Shown piece by piece: positions 9,705 through 20,539 of a stretch of 64,000 nt of DNA. Location of the stretch: the NCBI GenBank assembly GCA_030762175.1, contig CM060846.1:185620041-185684040 (forward strand), read 5' to 3'. The notes below the pieces were generated by a model that was not told the origin of the DNA, did no database searches, and saw only the letters and a program-made list of their open reading frames with translations. The position numbers and the translations under genes are program-made. Each line of letters begins with the position of its first letter. Positions within the stretch are counted from its first letter, which is position 1. This DNA is from Metallyticus violacea (Eukaryota > Arthropoda > Insecta > Mantodea > Metallyticidae).

Positions 9705-10325
9705 ATAAGTACTTCTATCTCAACCTCAATCAATCTATTTATTTCCATGATGCATGCACTCAAACTTAGCATAAATTATGCCATCAACGAGGATAAAAAG
9801 GATTTAATATCAAGGAATAGTGTGCTGCAATAATATGTAGCAGGCTCATTGTTGTAATGATATGCAATTGATTGGCAATCACAATCAGTTTATTTTTATA
9901 TAAAGTGAATATTACAAGAATACATAATATAAAACATTGCACTTATAATTTATGTTGCATGTAGGAATAATACATTTTACAGCTGCTTCATTAAGCTCTA
10001 AAATATGTACAAATCAATTACAGTTTGAGACTATGCTTTATAAATAACTATATTTATTTTAATTTACTATAAAATATAATATATGTTTTACAAGGTTAAA
10101 AATGGTTACTGAGCTTCATAAAATTATGTTATTTTATTTGCTACATAAGTAGGAAGCAATATTTATTCTTATGTAGACCCAAATTGAACAGCAAAATTAT
10201 ATCAGTGTGCCAATTTTAATTAGTAAGATCTTCTGTTAATAGCAGAGGGCTGATGTAATTGTAATTATGCTGCATTACCATTAGCTATTTAAGAATACTC
10301 ATGGGGGTTGTAAGATATTTTACAT
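9705..10325. other. AT-rich spacer between M1 and M2
   Basis: No gene, RNA or second copy recognised. Confidence 0.5.
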
Positions 10326-11197
10326 AAGAAATAGCTGGGCAGAGTGGTCAGATAAATAAATTTCTTTTAACTTAGTGCTAAATTCTGTTGTTCATTGTTT
10401 GTGATGATGTTATCAATAGCAGTTTTCGACTTATTAGTAATTGTAGTTGGTTCAGAAGCAGCATAATTTAGATTAAATTCACCTGGGAAATTTAAGATAT
10501 TATTCCTGCAATGTCATCTAAAAAAATTAATATTGTAAACTCCTATATTAATTGCATTTGCTCTAGGTTTAGCAAATGCTTTATTTCATAGGAGATATAT
10601 TCATTTAAATAAAACATCAATTACTCTGTGGGAGGTCTATCTAGCATTTCCCAAAAATATATTAATTTGACAATCACTATTTCAACTGAAAATGTAAAAG
10701 AATACAGTATGTGGGCAATGTAGCTGCTTTCAAGATGTTCAATAATTGAAAAGATTGCCTGCTTTAGCAAATTAATGAATCTGGGATTAGAAGCACTCAC
10801 ATATCCCTATATGTATGTGATATTTATAACCATCATTTATAGGCCGATATTAAGTCATTTAATGTCTTGTTTAAATATGAAGGATTACAAATAAAATTTA
10901 TTATATAATTTTAGATTCGATATAAAGATATTAAACATTTAGTTCCAAGCCGGTAGTGTAGTGATGAGATTTAAAAATTAATTGATAAAAAATTATGATT
11001 CTTAAGAAAGGCAACAAACTCAGAAAAGGATCAGAAATGGCACATAGTCAGTACTGAATTTTAAGTCATGAATAGATTTGTATATTTGCAGGTGAGGCTG
11101 AAAGCTGATGGAAGATGGAGTGACCAGATAAAAAATGTATTGTCAAATGGTAAGTATGTCATTAAAGATAATGAAAACATGTTACTGTAAAACACTA
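10325..11197 (+). repeat. Module M2, copy A
   Basis: Homologous to 38745-39600. Shared landmarks in order: GGTCAGATAAATAAA, TGATGATGTTAT.AATAG.AGTTTT, a GGAGGTCTATCTAG block, CATATA.C.TATAT.TATGTGATAT, and an exon-like segment near the right end. The repeat is interrupted just to the right by the Penelope palindrome insertion and continues as M3 at 24649. Confidence 0.75.
11092..11149 (+). other. Exon-like segment with consensus splice sites (M2 copy A)
   Basis: A 58-bp segment is framed by TTTGTATATTTGCAG on the left and GTAAGTATG on the right, both good splice consensus. One phase reads VRLKADGRWSDQIKNVLSN without a stop. The homologous 57-bp segment at 39528-39584 keeps both splice sites but has lost one base and reads into a stop in that phase. 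This looks like an internal exon of an unidentified gene or of a long non-coding transcript carried by the module. Confidence 0.4.
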
Positions 11198-11210
11198 TAA
11201 ATGTGAGTAA
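11198..11210 (+). repeat. Left target-site duplication of the PLE palindrome
   Basis: TAAATGTGAGTAA recurs exactly at 24636-24648. It brackets the whole 11211-24635 insertion. The corresponding place in M2/M3 copy B (about 39630-39660) is an uninterrupted empty site. Confidence 0.7.
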
Positions 11211-11265
11211 TATATACTAAACGTAGGTATTCATTTCTTTACACTAAGCCCCATTTACTTACACA

Positions 11266-11313
11266 AAAGTAAGACGTGTTTCAGGAGAATCTCTCCCATC
11301 TTCAGTTGCTCAC
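11266..11313 (-). ncRNA. Hammerhead ribozyme-like motif at PLE 3' end
   Basis: Read on the minus strand, CTGAAGA is followed by a GGGAGA/TCTCC hairpin (stem II), then GAAAC, a two-base loop and GTC. This is the conserved core order CUGANGA - stem II - GAAA - NUH, with a minimal stem III of one C-G pair. The outer strands (GAGCAA and TTACTT) can form most of stem I. Minimal type-I hammerheads of this design are known from Penelope-like elements. All core bases appear intact in this copy. Confidence 0.65.
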
Positions 11314-11475
11314 CGAACCGCTGTTACTCGAAATGATGGCTGGACACCCGGATGTTTCTGTGGTAGCCTCTGTTGGTTGAAGTAGGAAATTGCCGAGTTC
11401 ATCCATAGGAGGAATCTCGAAATTCATTAGGTTTTCTATATTTTTTAATATAAAATTTTTTTCCCAAGGGTATAA

Positions 11476-11766
11476 CTACAATGGGTTGTGAAGATGTTTC
11501 AGAAGATTAATTTCTGGTTTTATTTCACGGTTTTTGGTCCAAAAGTAAGCTGCTACTGATGATTTTTCAACCTGCTTAAACCAAATATTCCTAAAATGTT
11601 CTTTACTCTGAATTTCCACACTTTTCTTTGTTTTGCCTATGTAGCTCTGCACACAATCTGCCCATTTTATTTCGTAAATGCGTGATTTCTGTTCTGTTGA
11701 TAAGGAGACTTTTACTGTGGAATCTAATAAACTCTTTATGTTGTATCTGTTCTTTGGGGCTAACAT
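11476..11766 (-). pseudogene. PLE GIY-YIG endonuclease end (left arm)
   Basis: C-terminal endonuclease region of a Penelope polyprotein, which nicks target DNA for priming. Visible are an RIYEIKWADC strand (GIY, with G replaced by R), YIGKTKKS (YIG) and the trailing KEHFRN, FWTKNREIKPE and LLKHLHNP segments that recur in the other PLE copies of the window. It ends before the hammerhead-like 3' tail. The upstream coding sequence continues in other frames to 12391, where the Gypsy element begins. Confidence 0.7.
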
Positions 11767-12391
11767 TATCCTATGTTCTTTGAAAATGTTTGAACTTGTG
11801 GTAAATTGGATGGTAGGTGAAACTTTTGAATTTGTATTCTTCTTTTGCGTTTTTCAGTGTGGAAACTTCCCTTATCCTTTTTTGTCTTTTATATTTATTG
11901 ATAATTTTTATCACTGTGTCTTTGTTAAGCTGTTGATTATAGCTGCCTTTATTATTTGTTTGTATTCTGTTTTGCACTGTGCTTCTGTGAGTGAAATATT
12001 CATCAATCTGTATGCCTAATGTGAAATACTGCATACTTATGTGGAATGGGGTTATGACTTTAATTTTTTATGTACCTTTTGGTATGTTTTTCTTTTCTGT
12101 AAATTCCAAAATTCAAAATATCTCCATTTCTTATAATTTATAAATCTTGAAATGGTAGCCAACCATTTCTTTCTTCTTCTATGGTAAATTGTATAGATTC
12201 ATATTGCAAATTAATAAGTTTCAATGCGTCTATTTAGTGTTTCTTCAATTATTGCAAAATTGTCATCCACATACCTATACCATGACTTGAAAAATAAAGG
12301 GAAGGATTTTGCGATATGTGTTTCAAATGAACTCATGAATAACTCTGCTAGAAAAGGTGACATAGTTAGGACTGAACATAATTGGTAATAT
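11767..12391 (-). pseudogene. PLE reverse transcriptase, C-terminal half (left arm)
   Basis: The minus strand carries the RT region from just after motif B down to the linker before GIY-YIG. It includes the reverse complement of the YVDD-coding area seen at 23527 and the QYFTLGIQIDEYFTHRS segment. The reading frame is broken in several places. The left half of the same RT lies at 22654-22930, on the other side of the LTR element. Confidence 0.65.
12388..12391 (+). repeat. Target-site duplication ATAT, left of LTR element
   Basis: ATAT precedes LTR 1 and recurs at 22650-22653 right after LTR 2. The undisturbed PLE sequence in the right arm has a single copy at the matching place. Four-base duplications are normal for Ty3/Gypsy elements. 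Confidence 0.75.
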
Positions 12392-13101
12392 TGTCACACC
12401 CCAGGATTTTAGGAGATGACAGGGGGGAGTTAAGCTACAAAAAGATGGTAGCGCTAAAGTTAGTTCCCTTTTGTTATAATCATCCCTAACAATACCAATT
12501 ACAATAATGAGTATAAGCCTTTAAGTCAATGTTACATATATATCAAGACAGCGTTCTGTTACCCAGCCTGCTGCTTGAGGCCCAGTCAGGGCTTACCTTG
12601 GAAGATGTGTCTCGGCGTGCTACAACTTCTCCGTCGGTCTAGTCGGTCCTCAGCCTCGCCTCCAGGCTCTCTCTGTCTCCCTCTGCCCTGCAGAAACCTG
12701 CAGGCTCTTAAATAGAATCCCGTATACCCCAGGGAGAGGGCCAGAGGCATTACCAAATATGGTGTGCCACCGCCCTAGGTTTGAATTAAAGCAGCCAATC
12801 ACAGAGCAACACATGAAATCTCTCAAACACCCTGATTGACACATGACATCCTGAGGCCTGCATGACTTTAGCAAGTTCCTCAAAGGAAACTGATGTCATG
12901 GTGAAAACCCTTGGGTTTGTCACAGGAAGTGACAAACCAAACTTTTCCTGCTGGACAATAATTTACTAAGTATCTTACGCGAAGACAAAACGGTAAAAAT
13001 ATGGATGAACCAAAAACTATGTCCTTTCCGAGACGTTTCAATTTCAAATTAAATGACACAAATTTACAAATATTTACCGCCCGAAAATAGCGTTCGTGAC
13101 A
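12392..13101 (-). repeat. 3' LTR (710 bp)
   Basis: The LTR has short inverted ends (TGTCAC...GTGACA). It matches 22083-22649 closely but carries about 143 bp more near its outer-numbered end. It contains a perfect 10-bp hairpin, GGTTTGTCAC with loop AGGAA, at 12914-12938. The other LTR lacks the second arm of that hairpin and the sequence beyond it. No clear polypurine tract adjoins it on the internal side. Confidence 0.85.
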
Positions 13102-14500
13102 CATCCTCGACGACTCAAGTTGTGGCTTCGACAACACACATAACCCAAAGGGGTAAAAGACCATACAGAAATATTAAATCTAAGCGAAGACACATTTGTC
13201 AAATCAGCAGATAAATGCACAGATAAGTGCTGCTATGTCTATGTAGGCCCTAAATAAAATAAAAACGTAGCACCAACATACTAAAAAGGAAAGAAAGAGA
13301 AAAAAAGGAAAGGGGAGGGGAAAAAACTGTAACGGCTCTCCCGCGGCCCATCTCAGTGAGTTATACCATAAGTCCATGGTATGTGCAACACACATAGGTT
13401 CAAACGCCCACAAACATAGTATACACGGACACTCAGAGAACACCCTGTATCCCGCAAGTATTCACATGCTGAAAGCAGCCCACCAGTAAAGTCTTTGGTA
13501 CGCAGCCAATGTGAATTGCAGGAAGTAGCACGACGATGGAAGTCAGAGCCGGAATTCCGGTGGAAAGCATAACTAGGGCACTAGCATGATTCACCAGGCC
13601 AGAGCAGAATAACAAGCTGAGCATATGTAGAAGTTATGTAAACAAATTATTCGTGTCAGCTCACAATGTCTCCAGGGAACAGAAGTGGGCTCCGGTGTAT
13701 CGCCGTTCTCTGGGCTAGTGTCGCGAGCGGCATATAGGCGGGTCCGCGAGCCATGCATTACACCAGACAAAAAACAAACATGAATTAAAAAGGAGGTACT
13801 AAATTGAAGGGAAAAAAAGAAAAGAGGTGACATAAACTGCACCTAAAGGAGGGGAATCTATGAAATACAAGGGAAATCAACAGAGCAGGGGGAAAGACAA
13901 GGAACTCAGAGGGCAGGTGGAAGTGGGAGACGGGAAACCGGGGAAAGGTATCAAACAAAAAAATAGGAGCTACAAGTACTATTCAAAAAAAAAAAAAAAA
14001 AAAAGAACAAAGAAAAAAAAACAGTAACACACTAAAACGCAATGCATATATCATACATAGTCTATAATAAGAAAACATTGGGATATATATATATGAAAGC
14101 ACAAGAGGCATACAATATATATGGGATGGGCTCAACCATCACCCTCAAAATGCAAAACATGAGTGATATATCGACTATGGCGAGTGACAAGCAAAGAGAA
14201 ATTCTCTGAGTTTATTATTGTAAATTTTGTTATAATATATTTAAGAATAAAAATAAATAGTTCAGGCTAAATATAGAAAATTGCCAACACCGAATAGCAC
14301 CAAAGGTGGGCCATGTCCATTGCACTTATACAGCGCCGAACGATGAGCACCCATGTCGCATTAAAACAAAATAATCAATATCATGGTAGTATAAACAACC
14401 TGGATGCATCTCTCGGATTATACAAATACAAATATATATCATGTCAGGAATATTATGCAAATATAAATGCTCATACAAAAAGAGTACCAAAATAATGAAC
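13102..14500 (-). other. LTR element 3' untranslated region
   Basis: Between the env-like frame and the 3' LTR. Contains a poly(A) run at 13986-14004 (+ strand) and A-rich stretches; the open frames here show no protein family. Confidence 0.45.
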
Positions 14501-14506
14501 ATAGTA

Positions 14507-15439
14507 TTAGAGGCATGCCGTAGTGGCGTGAGCAAAAGGCGTACCGCCTGGACGGGGCACAACATATGTTTGATCTGGAAGTCTGGAAAGCATGTACAGA
14601 GCCTCCTCATAGGGAGGTCGTTCATACAAGTGTGTTGGGGAGGAGGTCGTAGGCGAAGGTAAGGAAGGCAGTGGAACATCGGTAAGAGGTAGAACATTAG
14701 TACACCCAGGTCTAGTAGAGGGCACCTGAGAAGAGGGTTGATCGGAGCAGGAAAGAGTGGCAGACCAGGGGGTAGTATCACGCCAGCAAACGGGGTACAA
14801 TCCATTGGAATGGGCCAACCAAATTAAATAACAAGTAATCATAATATTAAGAGCAAACAATATACCAATGAAAATAAAAGGAAGCACAGATGAGTAATCC
14901 GCAGGATGGCAGCCACTATTAACGCATAGTCATGGCATCCTGAAGATTAAACACCTTATCACAAAAGGACGAGTTTAACATAGTAACAAACTGATTAAAT
15001 TGCCGTACTTTCTGCAGGATACTGCGCATAGTTACATCAGAAATAAACATATTTTCAATATGCTGTTTATCAGCTAACAAAAATTGAGAACCAAGTTGGA
15101 TCCATCCCCTCTTAGGGGATCCTTGTTGGATTGAAACAATATAGGATGACTACCTTGGACAGTGCTAAATTTAGATAACAACCGATTACAAAAGGCCTTA
15201 TTACTAGTATTAAATGTACAATACTGAGCAACAGGTGGATGTATTCCACATTGTTCTGTTAAAAATAATACAGGAACCGAATTCCCATAATACGTCAAAT
15301 TAGGGAAGACATAGAAGTCTCCGCCTGCTGTCACCTCAATTGGAACCGCCTCATAGGGTCCCTTTTCCACCTGAGGGAATGCCAGGTTCAACAGTGAAGA
15401 TAGTAATAACAAAACTGCGGTGGCCATTTCCGTAATCAT
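14507..15439 (-). pseudogene. env-like gene, broken
   Basis: ATG at 15439 opens a frame with a signal-peptide-like start (MATAVLLLLSSLLNLAFP) followed by 90 residues with several cysteines and an NLT glycosylation site, and stops near 15074. After further frames, 14887-14507 encodes a strong membrane segment (FIFIGILFALNIMITCYLIWL in part) and a proline-rich tail with PPYEEAL. Secretory signal, cysteines, terminal anchor and position after integrase fit an envelope glycoprotein of an errantivirus-like element. I do not recognise the family. At about 310 codons the gene is short, so an internal deletion is likely. Confidence 0.5.
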
Positions 15440-17064
15440 CTACGCAATAAACAGCTCAATAAAATGACGACAATCCCCCCAGAACACGTATATGTTTCTA
15501 ATAGACACCACAAAAACACTATATCAACCACAGATATTAAAGGAAGCGACCAGCGCGTCCCTTCATGTATTACCATACATTTATATCCATGAAACAAAAC
15601 CTCGTGCACGAATAATCCAATAAAATCTCTGTAGACGTCTCTTTTAGGTGTTTTGGGGCCTTACGGCTTACCCATGAAACAAAACTTAATGGGGCCGCAA
15701 GGCATACCCATAAAGATTAAACAGTACCAATAACGCACCTTACCACCAAGGGGCCTCATGGCTCACCCATGGAATAAGGTGACTGCACTAACGGTTATTA
15801 GGTTGCTATCAATAATGTAAACCTGACATGCCCTAAGTAATACCCTAATATATTATGCCTTACATGTAACAACGTTAATTATATTTATTTGGCTGTTCGA
15901 AACACCAGGGCACAAATGTCGCCCTGCTGTAACACTAATCTAAAGCGGGTGACGAGGAGTGGAAAAATAACAGGAACTGGGAAACCATTCGGTTCCTGTA
16001 AGATTGCTCAAGGCCTTGGTTGTTATTGTTAGAAAACACGCACTGCCATATTACCATGAATTACAAGTTTCTGCAAACTGAAGTGGTCGCCCGCATGGAT
16101 TCCAGGGATGCAGCTGGCGTATGCCGTGGGGCCACAGGTGATGTGGTTAGTAGAAGGACCCCATTCATGGCTCGTCCATTAAGAGGACCAGGGTTTGGCC
16201 GCGCAGTTGCATGGTGTAGGCGGTAAACCTGCCAACACAACTTAAAAGAGCGATAAGCAACAGCACACATAAAAGTCGACACCCGTTGGAAATATGACGA
16301 GAATGGCGATACTAAGTTATATTTACTATGCGAATGAATAGCAATTAAAATGTATACCTCAACATTCAAACAACATATAGATGAGATGCATTTCTTATTA
16401 TGTTGTCTCGTTAACTTTTAACTTAAGCAATGTAAATTATTCATGTCCACCTACAAGCTGCTGCATTTAAAAAAGAATATAATTTATTGTATTCAGTTCA
16501 AACTGATGACAAATTTGCCCCATTATGCCGACCACAATACGCCACTACCCAATCTTAAATATAAGGCTATGCCACTGGGCATAATAGTATGAAGTAACAA
16601 AAAAAAATCCTATAACTAATTTATGTTGTACTTAACGTATTATGCATAAAATATTAACAGTTTATTCCTGAAAAGTTTAATCGAAATATTACAGCAGTTC
16701 ATGACAACATAGAAATATGTTACAGAATTAACAATAACAAATGTTTGAGCTTAAATCTTTATATAAGTCTATACAGGTATAAACGTTCTTTTACTACATC
16801 TTTAGCAGTTCCCATTTTCCTAGTGGATGCATCTGAAACGTGTAATAATCATGTTGCGTACAAAACGACGACCTACCCTAGCAACGCGGAGCACCCTCCA
16901 ACAGCAAAATGAAGGACTTAATGTAACGAAACAAATAACACAGGGTTTACAACAAATCAACATATCTCTATAACATACTATATAACTACATTTAGACCAA
17001 CAAGAGCAAATTTAGCTTCTTCTACAAAATGAATAATAGGGATATAATCGAGATATATGTACAA
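15440..17064 (-). other. Region between integrase and env-like frame
   Basis: About 1.6 kb without a convincing coding frame. It may contain the degraded beginning of env or a splice-acceptor region for a subgenomic mRNA. Confidence 0.4.
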
Positions 17065-18294
17065 TTAACTCTTTGGTTTGGAGCCCCCATGTTGTTTAAT
17101 GCTATAGTTCACTGGAGACGTTCGTTCCATTATCACATAGGGACCATAAAACCGATGCAACAACTTAGTCGTCTTTCCCCTTTTTCGAACGTGTGTAAAT
17201 AGTTTAACTAACTGTCCAGGGCTAAAGTGAAGTGCTCGCCTCTTCCTGTCGAAAATACGCTTATGCCTATCCTGTTGTCGCCGAATATTATATCTGGCCA
17301 TTTTGCGCGCCTCTTGAATATGCTCTAGAGTCTCCTTCACAAAGAGATTATCAGTGGTGTGTTTCAACTGAACCTCTCCAGGAAGGGTTGGATGTCATCC
17401 GTACATTAGAAAGAAAGGTGACGTCTCCGTCGATTCCTGTCTGCTTGTGTTGTACGCAAAAAGCACATGGGGTAAACTTGTGTCCCAATCACGCTGATTA
17501 GTGGAGGTATAATGTGAAAGCATGTTTATTATTGATGCATTACATCTTTCTGTTAGCCCGTTGGTGGCAGGATGATAACTAGTGGTGAACGTTGACTTCA
17601 CCCCCATCGACGCCAAGAGGTGCTGCGTAACCTCACTTAGGAACACTGCGCCTCGCAAATGATGCTTTCCAATACAAATTGGGCCACCTGTTCAATAGAA
17701 CACCTTGGTACCGCCTTTCCTTCTACCCACCGAGTGGCGTACTCTGTCGCCTCTTAGATCTATGAATTGGACCTACCAGGTCTATCCCCCATCTTTCACC
17801 AACATAATTAACCGCAAAAATCCAGGAAGCCGTCAATTTCGGGGCCCCTTCCGAGACTGACAGCTGGGACAACCCTTCACATACGTTTCAATTTCCTGCC
17901 TCATGCCTACCCAATAATACCTGGAAGTAATCTTAGAAAATGTTTTTGCGAATCCCAGATGTCCCGATAACGGATCGTCATTACAGGAGTATAAAATTTC
18001 GTGCTTTAAAGATTCCGGAATCACCAGCAAATGCAGTGGTCCCGAAGCACCAGTATTTTTCCTGTAAAGAACGTCTGTTTTTAGCAGATAAGATTTAGCG
18101 TGACGCTGGAGTCGAGGAGATCCCACATCCGGTTGTACTATTGCCTGAATTATAGGCATTAGCTGAGGGTCCTTGCGCTGCTCCTTCGCCACTTCTACCG
18201 GTGATATTAAGCACGTCACAAGGTCGTTCGTCTGCTCAACTATTTGTTGCCCAGGTTCATCAACCGGGAAACCAGAGAGAGCATCTGCATCCAA
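17065..18294 (-). pseudogene. Gypsy integrase
   Basis: Three open pieces. 18294-17833 has the zinc-binding N domain (SGHLG, Y-Y-W-V-G-M, C-P-S-C), but the position normally holding the first zinc His reads Asn in SCNDDPLSGHLG. 17833-17660 keeps a WGIDLVGP strand with the first catalytic Asp, then a shortened decayed stretch. 17658-17395 has YHPATNGLTERCN with the catalytic Glu, but the normal D-R-G of the second Asp appears as LRG. 17367-17065 is the C-terminal DNA-binding part. Stops, an apparent deletion and lost metal ligands make it inactive. Confidence 0.8.
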
Positions 18295-18333
18295 ATGCTT
18301 CGCCCCCGATTTGTATACAAGAATATAGTCATA

Positions 18334-19485
18334 TTACTGCAATTTTAATGCCCACCTGGCCAATATACCTGTGACATCCTTCAACTTTCTCAGATAACAC
18401 AACGCGTGATGGTCACTCACAATATTTACCGGGTATCCATAGATATAAGGTCTAAAATGAGTCAAGCCATGTACTATCGCGAGGAGTTCTAGCTCTGAGA
18501 TACTATAACTCTTCTCGTACTTGTTCAGTGATCGAGAGGCGAACGCTATTGGATGTAACTCACCATTTATTCGTTGCAGAAGCGCGCATCCAATCCCGAT
18601 GCTACTAGCGTCTGTGTGCAAATCCGTGTAAGCCCACGGCCGATAATAGCCTAACACAGGGGTTGTAGTCATTAACCGTTTCAGCATATCGAATGAATCC
18701 TGATGCTGTTGCGTCCATTCAAAATCTCGATTTTTTCGCGTAAACTCATGTAAGGGTTGAGCAATAGAGGCAAAATTAGCCACGAAGCGTCTATAAAAAT
18801 TAAACAACCCCAGCACTCTACGAACATCCCGTACTGTTTTAGGGACCGGGAGTTCGGTAATAGCTCTGATCTTATCAGCATCGGGTTCAATACCCTTGGC
18901 GGACACCGTGAAGCCCAAGAGTTTGATACGGGACATTCCAAAAAAACATTTATCAGGTTTTAACTTAAAGTTATGCTCCCTTAGCCGCCCAAGAACTTCC
19001 TCGAGATTACTAAGCAATTCCGGGAATGTGGCCGCAAAAATCACTATATCGTCGAGATAGACCAATGCTTTCTTGTATTTTAATTCACCAAGCAGTTAAT
19101 CTACCACAGCTGAAAAATGTCTTGGGACCAGACCAAAGGCCAAGTGTTCAAACTCCCATTGTCCAAAGGAAGTTACGAACGATGTGTGCTTCTTACTCTC
19201 TTCCGCTACCGGACACTGAAAATAAGCGCTCATCAAATAGAGCGTACAGAACCATCTAGCATTGCCTAAATAACTCAGCAAGTTGTCAATCAGTGGTAGG
19301 GGATATGATGACGTAACTGTAATCGCATTCAATTTTCGAAAATCGACGCAGAACCAGAAGTGACGATCCTTTTTCTTCACTAACACGACTGGGGAAGACC
19401 AAGGACTGTGGGAATTAAAGATGATTCCAGCGTTCAACATGTCTTCCACTTGTCCTTGTATCACCTCCCGTTGAGCCTGGGACAT
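18334..19485 (-). pseudogene. Gypsy reverse transcriptase and RNase H
   Basis: 19485-19096 covers fingers and palm: FCVDFRKLNAIT, then a motif A that reads TLYLMSAYFQ, so the first catalytic Asp is Tyr. The palm ends at a stop (TAA at about 19097). 19065-18334 resumes with YLDDIVIFA (motif C, both Asp present), the thumb, and RNase H (HTDASSIGIG, SELELLAIVHG, SDHHALCYL). The protein would be inactive because of the motif A change and the stop. Confidence 0.85.
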
Positions 19486-19699
19486 CCTGTACGGTCTTTG
19501 TTTTATTGGCCTACTATCAGTAACCTCAATATTGAATTATCCCAATATCAGTAGGGCCTAAGTCCTGCAACTTTGTAGCAAAAACGTTCCTATATCGTTT
19601 CAACAATATGTGCAACTGTGCCCGCTGTATAGCTGTGAGCTGCGAGTTTAAATTAAATTTCTCTCCACTAATCTGCGCAGGGTAAGATTCAGAAGTAGA

Positions 19700-20512
19700 T
19701 CAATTAGCAGATTGCACTAAGGCAACTTCATGCACATTTGCGAGAGTAGTACCTGCGAAAATCACTTTAGGTTCGGCCGTATTATTGTGTATTAAAACTT
19801 CACATTCATTTGTCTCATCGCAAAACACCGGTGTTATGTATATATGTTTTTTCTGGATTATCACTGTATTAGGTTCCAGCATTATGCACACCATTCCATG
19901 TGGGGTCAGATGCACCCTAACTCTTTGAGATGTAAACGGAGGGACTCTCACATCCTCCGTGCAACGGGCTTTACACCGCTCCTCCTCCTCATCCGGCTCT
20001 ATGGAAATTTGTGCTAACGGGCAGTTCATTTTTCCGCCACAATTAAGAACTAAATGACGCCCATCCGGCAAATTGAGCGTTACAGTAGAAAAATCGAAAT
20101 CAATTTTGGCCTTGTACCGTTATAAAAAATCAACCCCTAACAACAAATCATGTCCAAATTCAGGAGCCACCAGGACATCTGTCACAAAAGTAACACCATC
20201 CAGTTGAAACTGTATTTGTGTAGAATAGGTAATATCTAAAAGTTTATTATCCACTGTACGCAAAAAAAAAAGACCCTTGGGGACAGGGTTAAGAGGGGTA
20301 TTCACTAGCCGCTCTCGAATTATACTAACTCCACTTCCAGTGTCAAAAAACACACCAAATTCAGAATGACTAGGGAGGCTTCCATTTATCGTTAACACAT
20401 TCGCCGGTTTGATCATCGACACCATTTTATTGGTGCGACTGGGGGTAATTGAATTCCGTAATGCCGCTGCCCCGTTTGGGCGGTTCTGTCGCTGATTACA
20501 ATTCAGTGCCAT
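19700..20512 (-). pseudogene. Gypsy aspartic protease and linker
   Basis: 20512-20120 contains FFDTGSGVS, the DTG active-site loop, and LLGVDFL, the conserved hydrophobic-Gly strand near the end of retropepsins. A stop at 20120 separates a following open piece (20071-19700), probably the PR-RT linker. Homodimeric retropepsins need only this single domain, so length is normal. Confidence 0.8.
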
Positions 20513-20539
20513 GTGTCCGGCCCGCCTGCAAATGAAACA
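20498..20539 (-). other. CCHC zinc knuckle of Gag
   Basis: Minus-strand reading C-F-I-C-R-R-A-G-H-M-A-L-N-C: one CX2CX4HX4C motif, the nucleocapsid RNA-binding signature. Confidence 0.85.

Larger units (their letters stand above)
7740..9705 (+). repeat. Module M1, copy A
   Basis: Long repeat matching 50490-52400. It starts with a Penelope-like 3' tail (about 7740-7855, ending near ACCACTCCATTG...AAGTACAG) and continues through the same order of landmarks as the second copy: ATTGCCAT..CTATGGACTTATTTC, GTGGATTATTTATAT, GATCCATTTTCTTTTAATCC, and a coding-like piece on the minus strand at 9074-9510. Substitutions and small indels are spread throughout, so the duplication is old. Confidence 0.75.

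Noticed and set aside
7600..11149. Joining the first exon at 7554 to the exon-like segment at 11092
   Set aside because: The splice phase would give a stop after five codons, so the two are unlikely to belong to one coding transcript.
12650..13842. Several 60-95 codon minus-strand frames in and near the 3' LTR
   Set aside because: They lie in LTR and 3' untranslated sequence, have no shared homologues among themselves, and are not open in the other LTR.
14326..14805. 159-codon minus-strand ORF in the Gypsy element
   Set aside because: It overlaps the env tail in another frame, and the membrane segment with its tail in the 14887-14507 frame is the better reading.
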